A stretch of DNA of 64,000 bases, from contig CAYPTB010000010.1 in assembly GCA_964413535.1 (NCBI GenBank), forward strand, positions 62,001-126,000, read 5' to 3'. A model generated the notes under the pieces. It was not told where the DNA came from and searched no databases. It saw only the letters and a program-made list of their open reading frames with translations. The translations under genes and the position numbers were made by a program. The stretch comes from CAYPTB01 sp964413535 (GTDB taxonomy: Bacteria > Planctomycetota > UBA1135 > GCA-002686595). Shown piece after piece: positions 17,201 through 24,147 of the stretch. The first letter of the stretch is position 1. The number at the start of each line of letters is the position of its first letter.

Positions 17201-17495
17201 TCCCGAGCTCGAGCAGACCGTAGATCCGGAGCGGCCGCGCGATGCGCGCCGCCGCGCGCCCCGCGACGATGGATCCGCCGGCGAGACCGGCCATGAAGGC
17301 CGCGAGCACGCTCACGACCGCGAGCTCCGACGTCCCGAAGGCGACGGAGAACTGGCGCATCCACGCCGTCTGGTACAGGAGCGCGGCGAAGCCCGAGAGC
17401 CCCATGCACGCGAGGCACGCGCCGAAGGAGGCTCCTCCGCGCGGGAGGGCGTCGGCGACGAGCCCGTGCCGTTCTGCGGTCGCCGTCTCGTGCAA
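14202..17495 (-). CDS. Membrane transporter-like/spermidine-synthase-like fusion with C-terminal helical repeats
   Basis: About 1097 residues from a TTG at 17495 with CCGGAAG eight bases upstream. An ATG at 17642 would lengthen it, but the extra sequence is low-quality and runs through a strong palindrome, so I reject it. Two membrane blocks open with GFAALLYQTAWMRQF and SFTYEVLWTRLFG, the two-lobed MFS-like organisation seen in membrane-bound spermine/spermidine synthase homologs. A Rossmann methyl/aminopropyl-transferase-like domain follows (WLVIGLGGGVLLQGV, IDVIELEPEVI, GDARGALD, VIVSQPSHPW). The last 300 residues are TPR-like. True polyamine synthesis is doubtful for this group; no speD or ornithine pathway gene is nearby. 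Substrate unknown. Confidence 0.85.
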   Translation of the reverse strand: MHETATAERHGLVADALPRGGASFGACLACMGLSGFAALLYQTAWMRQFSVAFGTSELAVVSVLAAFMAGLAGGSIVAGRAAARIARPLRIYGLLELGIAGGALLVPFLIQGAHALQVAVQGRASELVDSGGILPSLLYVAIAFAVLALPTALMGATLPILTLYAVRREEEIGRRVGALYAANTAGAVAGALMGAFVLLPRLGLRSTVLVGVGANVLVFAIAALASRRERAVATAALRARRSHVEHAPAGATRSPTRSATAKADAPRSRTRVLPLMLVSGAASFTYEVLWTRLFGHVLGGSLVAFAAMLAAFLSGIAIGGAVAAKLAGSRARAASALATAQFATALVSALLYANLDALPFASRALAGDGNIDPAARVALAVLVLLPAAISIGATFPFAVRVLARDEEDAAPAAARVYGWNTLGAIVGAVGAGLFLLPALGFSGAIRLAVAINAALGAASLFLVPARLPLRVGACLAAVAIALAFRPDEARSILYASPIQSMPVTNEIFFSVGRSATVLVAEGSGTFELRSNGLSESIVTRAGGKLSAIAQEWLGALPALARPGAEDWLVIGLGGGVLLQGVPPSAKRIDVIELEPEVIAANRAIAGLRAGDPLADPRLHIAIGDARGALDLTTRRWDVIVSQPSHPWTAGASHLYTREFLALAREHLAEGGVFLQWVNGDFMSPEDLRVQCATVLSEFAHVRLYQPYSTMLVLLASAEPLDVERRLVASGEPLASEREHFARLGLRNVEHAAALLLLDEEGVTRFGADSPPNTDDRNRLASPRLESLGTNLERNTLVALTAPFDALAPEVARSPRPHAGPIETLALDRGTVAQQLAARGAEGRALRVAAAARDVTTARLAAARVQRVLGRARETDELVLAVLAEHPLHPEALYLQVEPWLAQLEAAADGTNAAEASGRPRAPAAIERAAERVSGFGALVIRGWRLANGERWSELALLDGELAQRQPTDLHDAAALHLRILWRLGTPDPVRAREAFALAEELFAYRPNESALFLRFEAALAADVHDAVLETAWQLEQVWSSSNAGAVSAASHAKTTRVLRALEARRGDRRLDPKRTAELLARLTQLLAKHPPPGSRGN

Positions 17496-17512
17496 GGCGA
17501 AGTCTTCCGGTC

Positions 17513-17561
17513 GCGACCGCCTCTCCGACCTGCCCAGGTCGAACCGGGGAGGCCCGGTCGC
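17513..17561. promoter_or_regulatory. Long imperfect palindrome in the divergent region 17496-17721
   Basis: GCGACCG (17513-17519) pairs with CGGTCGC (17555-17561). CCTCTCC (17520-17526) pairs with GGGGAGG (17546-17552) with one imperfect pair, and GACCT (17527-17531) pairs with AGGTC (17536-17540), loop GCCC. It ends 17 bases before the TTG start of the minus-strand fusion gene. It may be a 5' leader structure or operator. Confidence 0.45.
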
Positions 17562-17721
17562 CGGTCCGTGTCGACCCGGGGAACGCCCTCGGGCGGCCTT
17601 CGAGAGGGAGGGAGATGGTAGAGCGCAGGGCGGGTCCGTCAATCGCCCTCCGACCCCCAGCGTCCGACCGGCTCCGCCTGTGCGGCACCGACCACCCCGG
17701 GTGCGGCAGCGAGAGAGGGAG

Positions 17722-18351
17722 ATGCCCTTCGGCAGGGAAGGCTCGCCGGCCGACGAGATCGCTCGTGCCCCGCGCCGAGCGGGGTGGAGCGCCTTGAAGT
17801 CCCTCGCGATCGTGCTCGCGGCGACGCTCGCCGCAATCGGCTACGGCATCCTGCACGACCAGATCGTCGTGCGGATCTGCGTCGAGGCCTGCGGCTCCGG
17901 CCGCCCGCCGTCGATCGATCCCTCCGACCCGGAGCTCGTCGCACTCGTTCGCGGAGTGCTGGCCACGTGGTGGGTGGGGGCCGTCGCGGGTTTTGTGCTC
18001 GCGTTCGCCGCGCGCGCCGGCTCGCGACCCAAGCTCGGCGCGCTCGAGCTCGCGCTGCCGATGCTCTCGACCCTCCTCGCGTCGGCCGTGAGCGGCGTCG
18101 CGGGGGGCTTGCTCGGCGCCTGGCTCGCCGCCCGGGGCGCCATCGAGGTCGCGGAAGAACTCGCCCGGCTCGTGCCGCAGAACGAGCACGTCGACTACCT
18201 CACGGACCTGTGGGCGCGCGGAGGCAGCCTCGTCGGCGGCGCGCTCGCGAGCCTCGCCGTCTGCGTCCGCACGTGGAGGCGGCGCGGCCGCAAGCGCACA
18301 CGCGCGGCTCGGCGAACGCCGCGCCGCTCGAGGTACTCGTCCGCGGCCTAG
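17722..18351 (+). CDS. Conserved small integral membrane protein, function unknown
   Basis: A protein of 209 residues from the ATG at 17722 with a GAGAGAGGGA ribosome site. Membrane helices lie near 25-42, 73-95, 104-130 and 160-180. The order ILHDQIVVRICVEACGSG, GVLATWWVGAVAGFVLAF and ARAGSRPK matches a widespread unnamed bacterial membrane family whose members have a similar HDQ-x(3)-R-(V/I)-CVE segment after the first helix and ATWWVG in the second. I know of no assigned function. The C-terminus is strongly basic. It ends inside an inverted repeat shared with the convergent gene. Confidence 0.75.
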   Translation: MPFGREGSPADEIARAPRRAGWSALKSLAIVLAATLAAIGYGILHDQIVVRICVEACGSGRPPSIDPSDPELVALVRGVLATWWVGAVAGFVLAFAARAGSRPKLGALELALPMLSTLLASAVSGVAGGLLGAWLAARGAIEVAEELARLVPQNEHVDYLTDLWARGGSLVGGALASLAVCVRTWRRRGRKRTRAARRTPRRSRYSSAA

Positions 18352-18376
18352 CAGCACTCCATGAGAAGGCTGCTAG
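18348..18376. terminator. Inverted repeat holding both stop codons of convergent genes
   Basis: CTAGCAGC (18348-18355) and GCTGCTAG (18369-18376) form a perfect 8-bp stem with a 13-base loop. The left arm contains the TAG stop of the plus-strand membrane protein and the right arm contains the TAG stop of the minus-strand methyltransferase. Position and symmetry suggest a shared terminator, though no U-tract is present. Confidence 0.45.
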
Positions 18377-19176
18377 AGCGGCTTGCGGAAGAGGTACACG
18401 AAGCGATCCGTGCGGTCGCGGTCCACGGCGCCGTTTCGGAAGATGTTCCAGTCGTGCGTGTCGGCGGGGTTGCGCAGGACGAAGGACTCGGCCTCGAGGA
18501 CGAAACCCGCTGCCTCCACCTCGCGCCGCACCAGGGCGGGCTCGACGCGGTGCAGCGTTTCACCCACGGTCATGCCCGCTCCGTCCGCGGCGACGTGATC
18601 GATCACGCCGAACACGCCGCCCGGTTTCAGGAGGTGGAACACGAGCGCGTCGAAGCCGTCGCGATCGACCTCTTGCCAACCGAAGTCGTGGTAGAAGCGC
18701 ACGAGCAGCGCCACGTCGACGCCGGGAGGAATTCCGACGTCCTCGAACTCGCGGTCGAGGCGCACGACGTTCTCGAGGCCTTTGCGCGCGAGGCGCTCGG
18801 TCAACGGGCGCGCGGCGAAGCGCTCCAGCGGGATGCGGGTGTTCTGGCAGTAGACGACCCCGCGCGGCCCCACGACGCGCGCCAGGAGCTCCGTGTAGTA
18901 GCCGTCGCCCGCCATCAGGTCGGCGACGTGCATGCCGGGTCTCACGCCGAAGAAGTCGAGCACGCGCGCGGGATGGCGTGTGGCGTCGCGCGCGCGATCG
19001 GCCGCGGGACGTTCGGGGTGCAGGACGGCGTCGGCTGCGGGATCGTCGTAGCGGCGCTCGCGCTCGGGACGCGGCGCCTCCGCGGCGAGGAGCGCCGGAG
19101 TCGCGACGAGGAGCGGTGCGGCGAAGGCGAGCTCGCGGCGGGTGAGGGTCGGGGCAGGTCGAGGAGCGCTGTGCAT
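18373..19176 (-). CDS. Exported class I SAM-dependent methyltransferase (COG4798-like)
   Basis: A protein of 267 residues from the ATG at 19176. The N-terminus is a signal peptide with a twin-arginine-like motif (LTRRELAFAAPLLVATPALL). The Rossmann core starts at HPARVLDFFGVRPGMHVADL, with motif I VADLMAGDGYYTELLA, and continues with VDVALLVRFYHDF and LLKPGGVFGVIDH. This matches the predicted-methyltransferase family COG4798, members of which carry signal peptides. A methyltransferase outside the cytoplasm is puzzling because SAM is not expected there. The Tat-like signal would allow export of a folded protein with its ligand bound, but that is inference. The plus-strand exporter gene starts 124 bases away in the opposite direction. 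Confidence 0.82.
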   Translation of the reverse strand: MHSAPRPAPTLTRRELAFAAPLLVATPALLAAEAPRPERERRYDDPAADAVLHPERPAADRARDATRHPARVLDFFGVRPGMHVADLMAGDGYYTELLARVVGPRGVVYCQNTRIPLERFAARPLTERLARKGLENVVRLDREFEDVGIPPGVDVALLVRFYHDFGWQEVDRDGFDALVFHLLKPGGVFGVIDHVAADGAGMTVGETLHRVEPALVRREVEAAGFVLEAESFVLRNPADTHDWNIFRNGAVDRDRTDRFVYLFRKPL

Positions 19177-19265
19177 CGAGATTCCTGACGAAGGCAGCCT
19201 GTGTGCGTGCCCGGTGTTCCGTCCCGAGCGCGCACGAGCGACCTCGGTCGCTCGCGCGCACAGGC

Positions 19266-19271
19266 TATCCT
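19266..19271 (+). promoter_or_regulatory. Possible -10 box TATCCT of the EamA transporter gene
   Basis: GGCTATCCT fits the CTANNNT pattern seen before several genes here. It lies 28 bases before the ATG at 19300. No clear -35 element is seen. Confidence 0.35.
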
Positions 19272-19299
19272 CCGCGCCCTCGCTCTCGCACCGACTTGC

Positions 19300-20229
19300 A
19301 TGCAGCTCGCCGCCCTCGTCGCGATCTTCGTCGCCAACAGCCTGGCGGGCTTGTCCTACCTGGCGCAGAAGCTCGCTCTCGAGGGCCTGCCGCCGGCTAC
19401 GATCATCGTGCTGCGCAACGCGGTAGCGCTGGTCGCCATGGGGATCTGGATCCGCGCGCGCGGCGGGCTGGTGGGCGGCTACTCGCGCGCGGATCTCTTG
19501 CGACTCTTCGTCCTCGGCACGCTCTCCTTCGCCCTGCCGCTGTGGCTCGGCATCGTCGGCGTGGAGCTCTCGACCGCCGCCAACGGCTCGATCCTGGTGC
19601 TGCTCGAGCCGGGGACGATCCTGCTCTTGTCGTGGTGGCTCCTGCGCGAGGAGCTGCGCGCCCTGCAGCTCGCGGGCGTCGCCGTCGGGCTCGCGGGAGC
19701 GCTGTTCGTCGTGTTGGAGGACGCACCGGCCGGCGACCTGTTCGCGGCGGCGCACCTGCGCGGCAACCTCCTGCTCGCGTTGCACGGCATCCTGTGGGGG
19801 ACCTACACGCCGCTCGCGCGCGTGCTCACGCGCCGCCACCGGCCGCTCGACGTGACGTTCGTGTCGATGCTGTTCGCGAACGTCGTGCTGGTGCCTGCCG
19901 CGCTCTTCGAGGCGGACGAGTGGCGCGCGGGGCCAGAGCTCGCGAGCGCGCTCGCGTGGACGCTCGCGCTCGGCGTGTTCGTGTCGTGGTTCGGCACGTT
20001 CCTGTGGAACTACGCCGTGCAGCGCGTGCGCGGGCGCACGATCGCTCCGTTCGTGTTCCTGCAGCCCGTCGCCGGCGCCACCGGCGCTTGGCTCGTCCTG
20101 GGTGAGGAGCTCTCGCGCGAGGCCTGGCTCGGCGCGGGTCTGATCGCCGGCGGGGTCGTGCTCACGATCGTCTCGGGCGCGAAGGGGTCGGGCGCGCAGG
20201 TCGAAGTGGGCGCCGGCGCGAGCACCTGA
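19300..20229 (+). CDS. EamA/DMT-family exporter
   Basis: A protein of 309 residues from the ATG at 19300. The upstream extension in the same frame is basic, non-conserved sequence that contains the probable promoter, so I exclude it. Ten membrane helices are arranged as two EamA repeats. The first contains FVANSLAGLSYLAQKLALEG and LEPGTILLLSWWLLREELR. The second contains WGTYTPLARVLTRRH, the LWNYAVQRVRG loop and FLQPVAGATGAWLVLGEELS, all typical of drug/metabolite transporter superfamily members. Members export amino acids, nucleobases or other metabolites; the substrate cannot be read from the sequence or the neighbours. Confidence 0.88.
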   Translation: MQLAALVAIFVANSLAGLSYLAQKLALEGLPPATIIVLRNAVALVAMGIWIRARGGLVGGYSRADLLRLFVLGTLSFALPLWLGIVGVELSTAANGSILVLLEPGTILLLSWWLLREELRALQLAGVAVGLAGALFVVLEDAPAGDLFAAAHLRGNLLLALHGILWGTYTPLARVLTRRHRPLDVTFVSMLFANVVLVPAALFEADEWRAGPELASALAWTLALGVFVSWFGTFLWNYAVQRVRGRTIAPFVFLQPVAGATGAWLVLGEELSREAWLGAGLIAGGVVLTIVSGAKGSGAQVEVGAGAST

Positions 20230-20237
20230 GCCGAGCA

Positions 20238-20266
20238 ACGTCGAGCGCGTCGCGCACGGGCGACGT
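20238..20266. terminator. Weak inverted repeat between convergent genes
   Basis: ACGTCG (20238-20243) and CGACGT (20261-20266) flank a G+C-rich 17-base loop between the EamA gene stop (20229) and the minus-strand gene end (20267). Only six base pairs, with no U-tract. Confidence 0.2.
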
Positions 20267-20638
20267 CTAGCGCCGCCGAACCAACGCGCGCGTTACGATC
20301 GGACCGACGACGCCGCCCGCGCACAGGATCACGAGCACGAGCGCGGCGAAGCGCGCGGCGCCGCCCCAGCCCCTGGGCAGGACCTCGACGAAGAACACGA
20401 TCGCCGCGGCGCCGAACAGCACGAGTCCGAGCGCCAGGATCCAGCCTCGGCCGAACAGGAGGCGCAGGTCGCGGTGCGCCGTCCCGAGCCCGTCGTCCTG
20501 GACCCAGCCGGGCGGTAGCGCGGCGCGCACGGCGCGCGGCTCGAGCGGCCGCCCGTCGGGCGCGAGCAGCGCGGGATCGACGAGCTCCGCCAGGGGCACG
20601 TGACGGCGCCCGATCGCGCTCGGATCAGCCCGTTCCAT
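20267..20638 (-). CDS. Small membrane protein trailing gatB
   Basis: A protein of 123 residues starting at ATG 20638, 14 bases inside the end of gatB, so it is the last gene of the gatCAB operon. The first 60 residues are hydrophilic (HVPLAELVDPALLAPDGRPL). Two membrane helices follow (WILALGLVLFGAAAIVFFVEVL and AALVLVILCAGGVVGPIV), then a basic tail. I do not recognise a family. Co-translation with the amidotransferase may only reflect compact packing; no link to tRNA charging is evident. Confidence 0.65.
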   Translation of the reverse strand: MERADPSAIGRRHVPLAELVDPALLAPDGRPLEPRAVRAALPPGWVQDDGLGTAHRDLRLLFGRGWILALGLVLFGAAAIVFFVEVLPRGWGGAARFAALVLVILCAGGVVGPIVTRALVRRR

Positions 20639-22094
20639 CGCGGATGAGCCGCTGGAGGATCTCCCGCACGCGCTTCGGATCCGCCTTGCCGCCGGAGGTC
20701 TTCATCACGGGGCCGACCAGAGCGCCGAGCGCCTTCTCCACGCCGGCCCTCACGTCGGCGACGATCGCCTCGCGGCCGACGAGGGCCGCGCGGCACCAGG
20801 CTTCCAGCTCGGCTCCGTCGCTGACCTGCTCGAGCCCGAGCTCGCGCAGGAGCTCCCCGGGCGCGCGACCCGTCTCGGCCATCGCGCGCAGGATCGTGCG
20901 CGCCGCGGTCTTGCTGACCGATCCCTGCGCCACCAGGGCCATCAGCTCCGCGAGCGACGCCGCGCGGACTCCCAGGTCGGCGAGGCGCGCGAGCGGTCCG
21001 CGCTCGTTCACGATCGACGAGAGCTCGTTCGCGATCCACTTCGACGCTTCGGCGGCGTCGCCCGAGAGCCGCGCGGTCTCCTCGAAGAAGTCGGCCACCA
21101 GGCGGTCCGAGGTCAGGACGCGCGCCTCCGCCTCCGCGAGACCGAGCTCGGCCGTGTAGCGCGCGCGCCGCGCCGCGGGGAGCTCGGGGACGAGCGCGCG
21201 CTGGGCCGCGAGAGCGGCCGCGTCGACGTACACCGGCGGCAGGTCCGGGTCGGGGAAGTAGCGGTAGTCGTGCGCGTGTTCCTTGGCGCGCATCGTGCGC
21301 GTCACGCCGCGGTCGGGATCGAACAGCCGCGTCTCCTGGACCGGGTGGCGCGCGGGATCGTCGGACTCCCAGGCCTCGACCTGGCGGGCGACCTCGTGCT
21401 CGATCGCGGCGTAGACGTTCTTGAACGAGTTCAGGTTCTTGAGCTCGACCTTCGTGCGCAGGTCCTCGCCCTCGCGGCGCACGGAGACGTTCACGTCGCA
21501 GCGCAGCGAGCCCTTCTCCATGTCGCACTCGCTCGCGCCGGCGTACTGGAGGATCTCCTTGAGCGCCGTCAGGTACTCGAAAGCTTCCTCCGCGCTCGCG
21601 AGGTCGGGCTCGGTCACCGCCTCGACGAGCGGGACGCCCGCGCGGTTGAAGTCGACGAGCGTGTTCGGCCCGCGGTCGTGGATCGCCTTCCCGGCGTCTT
21701 CCTCGATGTGGATGCGCGTCAGGCGCACGCGCTTCCCGCCCGCGAGCACGATGCCCCCGCCGCGGCAGTAGGGTCGGTCGTACTGGGAGATCTGGTAGCC
21801 CTTCGGGAGGTCGCAGTAGAAGTAGTTCTTGCGGTCGAACTTGCTCCACGGGGCGACGTCGCACCCGAGCGCGAGCGCGGCGCGCAACGCGAGCGCGAGC
21901 GCCTTGTCGTTGAGCACGGGCAGCGCGCCCGGCTGACCCGTGCACACCGGACAGACGTTCGTGTTGGGGGGCGCCCCGAACGCGTTCGGGCACCCGCAGA
22001 AGAGCTTCGTGCGCGTCGCGAGCTGGCAGTGGACCTCGAGCCCGATCACGGGCGTCCAGCGCACGCCCGTCCGCGCGGAGACGACGACGCTCAC
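20625..22094 (-). CDS. gatB: Aspartyl/glutamyl-tRNA amidotransferase subunit B
   Basis: A protein of 489 residues, the usual GatB length, starting at GTG 22094, which overlaps the gatA stop (GTGA). With GatA and GatC it converts Glu-tRNA(Gln) or Asp-tRNA(Asn) to the amidated form. Visible family landmarks are VIGLEVHCQLATRTKLFCGC at the start, PNTNVCPVCTGQPGALPVLN, KNYFYCDLPKGYQISQYDRP, IEEDAGK, DFNRAGVPLVEAV and LRCDVNVSVR. The C-terminal helical plus YqeY-like tail (KTAARTILRAMAETGR to the end) is intact. The gene follows gatA with no gap and is followed by a small membrane-protein gene. Confidence 0.97.
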   Translation of the reverse strand: MSVVVSARTGVRWTPVIGLEVHCQLATRTKLFCGCPNAFGAPPNTNVCPVCTGQPGALPVLNDKALALALRAALALGCDVAPWSKFDRKNYFYCDLPKGYQISQYDRPYCRGGGIVLAGGKRVRLTRIHIEEDAGKAIHDRGPNTLVDFNRAGVPLVEAVTEPDLASAEEAFEYLTALKEILQYAGASECDMEKGSLRCDVNVSVRREGEDLRTKVELKNLNSFKNVYAAIEHEVARQVEAWESDDPARHPVQETRLFDPDRGVTRTMRAKEHAHDYRYFPDPDLPPVYVDAAALAAQRALVPELPAARRARYTAELGLAEAEARVLTSDRLVADFFEETARLSGDAAEASKWIANELSSIVNERGPLARLADLGVRAASLAELMALVAQGSVSKTAARTILRAMAETGRAPGELLRELGLEQVSDGAELEAWCRAALVGREAIVADVRAGVEKALGALVGPVMKTSGGKADPKRVREILQRLIRDGTG

Positions 22095-23593
22095 GAGCGC
22101 GCCCTCGCGGCGAAGCAAGGCGGCCGCGCCGCGTGGTGCGCGGTCGCGCGCTGGTACACCCGCGCCGCGCGCAGCACGCGGGCGTCGGCGAGCGCCGGAC
22201 CGATGATCTGCAATCCGACCGGTAGCGTGTCGCCCGACTCCACGACGAAGCCGCAGGGAACGCTGATCCCCGGCAGGCCCGCGAGGTTCACGGGCGCCGT
22301 CAGCACGTCGGACAAGTACATGGCGACCGGATCGGCGGTGCGATCGCCCAGGCGGAACGCGGGCGTGGGGGAAGTCGCGCCGACGACGAGGTCGCACACG
22401 CGGAAGGCCTTCTGGAAGTCATCCACGATGCGCGCACGCACGCGCTGGGCGCGGCCGTACCAGGCCTCGTAGTAGCCGGACGACAGGACGTAGGTGCCGA
22501 GCAGGATCCGGCGCTTGACCTCGTCGCCGAAGCCGCCGTCGCGCGTCGAGGCCATCATGCCCTCGAGCGTGCCGTCGCCGTCGATCCGCGCTCCGAAGCG
22601 GACGCCGTCGAAGCGCGCGAGATTGCTCGACGCCTCGGCCGTTGCGACGACGTAGTACGTGGAGACCGCCAGCGCCGAATGCGGGAGCGAGATCGGCACG
22701 CGGACGGCTCCGAGTGCGCAGAGCTCGGCGATCGCTTCCTCGACGCGGGCGCGGACGCCGTCGTCGAGACCCGCGCCGAACCATTCGGCGGGCACGCCCA
22801 GCCGCAGGCCGCGCACCTCGTCCGCCCGCTCGACCTCGAGGCGGCCGAGCTCGAAGCAGGTCGAGTCCGCGGGGTCGGCGCCCGAGACGACGTGCGTGAC
22901 CAGCTCGACGTCGCGCGCGCTGCGCGCCAGCGGTCCGATCTGGTCCAGGGACGATCCGAACGCGACCAGGCCGTAGCGCGACACGCGCCCGTAGGTCGGC
23001 TTGAAACCCGTGATGCCGCACAACGCCGCGGGCTGTCGTACCGATCCGCCCGTGTCCGAACCGAGCGCGAGCGGGACGAGGCCGGCGGCCACGGCCGCCG
23101 CGCTGCCGCTCGAGGAGCCGCCCGGCGTGCGCTCCGTCGCCCACGGATTGCGCGCGACGCCGAAGGCCGAGTTCTCGCCGGAAGAGCCCATCGCGAACTC
23201 GTCCATGTTCGTCGTGCCGACGGGCACGCAGCCCGCGTCGAGCAGTCGCCGCACGGCGGTCGCCGAGTACGGCGGGCGATAGCCCGCGAGGATGCGACTC
23301 GCGCAGTTCGTCTCGACGCCCTCGCGGCACAGGTTGGCCTTGATCGCGAGGGGAACGCCGTGCAGGGGACCCGGCCGCACTCCGGCGGCGAGGGCGCGAT
23401 CGAGCTTCGCGGCGCGCTCGAGCGCGCCCTCCCGGTCGACGGCGAGGAACGCCCCGAGCTCCGCGTTCTCCTCGACGAAGGCGAGCGACTCCTCGACCGC
23501 GTCGAGCGCCGTGCGCTCACCCGCGGCGATCGACGCCGCGAGGCCCATCGCGTCCGCACGCTCGTTCTCGTCGAACGCGGACCCGCCGCTCAC
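22091..23593 (-). CDS. gatA: Aspartyl/glutamyl-tRNA amidotransferase subunit A
   Basis: A protein of 500 residues starting at GTG 23593, four bases overlapping the gatC stop. It is the glutaminase subunit of GatCAB. The amidase-signature Ser-cisSer-Lys triad is visible: Lys in HGVPLAIKANLC, the cis-Ser in GGSSSGSAAAVAA and the nucleophile Ser in LGSDTGGSVRQPAA. FKPTYGRVSRYGLVAFGSSLDQIGP-type sequence and the SPTPAFRLG region are also present. Length and motifs are normal. A long in-frame extension upstream of 23593 lies inside gatC in another frame and is not coding. Confidence 0.97.
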   Translation of the reverse strand: MSGGSAFDENERADAMGLAASIAAGERTALDAVEESLAFVEENAELGAFLAVDREGALERAAKLDRALAAGVRPGPLHGVPLAIKANLCREGVETNCASRILAGYRPPYSATAVRRLLDAGCVPVGTTNMDEFAMGSSGENSAFGVARNPWATERTPGGSSSGSAAAVAAGLVPLALGSDTGGSVRQPAALCGITGFKPTYGRVSRYGLVAFGSSLDQIGPLARSARDVELVTHVVSGADPADSTCFELGRLEVERADEVRGLRLGVPAEWFGAGLDDGVRARVEEAIAELCALGAVRVPISLPHSALAVSTYYVVATAEASSNLARFDGVRFGARIDGDGTLEGMMASTRDGGFGDEVKRRILLGTYVLSSGYYEAWYGRAQRVRARIVDDFQKAFRVCDLVVGATSPTPAFRLGDRTADPVAMYLSDVLTAPVNLAGLPGISVPCGFVVESGDTLPVGLQIIGPALADARVLRAARVYQRATAHHAARPPCFAARARS

Positions 23594-23904
23594 GCGTCGC
23601 TCTCCACCGTCTTGGGCACTGCGAAGAAATCGCCTTCGGGCGCGGGAGCGAGCCCGAGCACGGCGCTGCGCGCGAGGGAACGCTCTGGCGCGTCTTCGCG
23701 CAACACGTTCCTGAGTTGCGTGCCGCAGACGATCGGCTCCACGCCGGCGACGTCGACCGACGCGAGGTCTTCGAACGCCGCGAGGATGCGGGCGAAATCG
23801 CCGCCCAGGCGTCGGGCCTCCGCCTCGTCGAGACGCAGCCGCGCCAAACGAGCCGTTCGCAGCACGACATCGACTTCGGAAGAGGACACTTCGGAAGATG
23901 ACAT
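23590..23904 (-). CDS. gatC: Aspartyl/glutamyl-tRNA amidotransferase subunit C
   Basis: A protein of 104 residues, typical for GatC. It begins MSSSEVSSSEVDVV and continues with the family helix TARLARLRLDEAEARRLGGD and the LREDAPERSL loop that wraps between GatA and GatB. It is the first gene of the gatC-gatA-gatB operon on the minus strand. The ATG at 23904 has no Shine-Dalgarno sequence. TACAAT sits eight bases upstream on the same strand, which would give a leaderless transcript. The frame stays open far upstream without family similarity, so the short form is chosen. Confidence 0.93.
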   Translation of the reverse strand: MSSSEVSSSEVDVVLRTARLARLRLDEAEARRLGGDFARILAAFEDLASVDVAGVEPIVCGTQLRNVLREDAPERSLARSAVLGLAPAPEGDFFAVPKTVESDA

Positions 23905-23912
23905 GGGGCGGG

Positions 23913-23918
23913 ATTGTA
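23913..23918 (-). promoter_or_regulatory. Probable -10 box TACAAT of the gatCAB operon (leaderless layout)
   Basis: Read on the minus strand, CTACAAT ends eight bases before the gatC ATG. No ribosome site is present, so transcription would begin at or next to the start codon. No good -35 is seen. Confidence 0.5.
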
Positions 23919-23927
23919 GTCCGGTCA

Positions 23928-23948
23928 CCCGCGCGTGTTGCGCGCGGG
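23928..23948. promoter_or_regulatory. Perfect 8-bp palindrome upstream of the gatC promoter
   Basis: CCCGCGCG (23928-23935), five-base loop, CGCGCGGG (23941-23948). It sits 10 bp upstream of the TACAAT box, where a -35 element or operator would be. The rest of the gene-free stretch 23905-24147 shows only the promoter for the 24148 gene. Confidence 0.35.
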
Positions 23949-24132
23949 CTTCGGGCCTCGCAGTGCTTCCCGCGCGTCCGCGTCCTCCGCGTCCATGGGG
24001 GTGCTCGCGGCGCAGAAGACGTCGACCGACGGGTAGGGCAAGGGCTCGACGGCGAGCCGCTCCGAGAGCCTGCCGGTCGAAGCCGGTCGCGCACGCGGCC
24101 GGGCGCGGCTTGCGTCGCCACCTCGAAGCCCC

Positions 24133-24138
24133 TAAGGT
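24133..24138 (+). promoter_or_regulatory. Possible -10 box TAAGGT (leaderless layout)
   Basis: CTAAGGT ends nine bases before the ATG at 24148, and no ribosome site lies between. Confidence 0.4.
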
Positions 24139-24147
24139 TCCGCCTCC

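Noticed and set aside
13888..18357. Very long open frame on the minus strand spanning several genes
   Set aside because: It is Arg/Ala/Pro-rich, crosses known genes in other frames and has no family motifs. Long spurious frames are normal at this G+C content.
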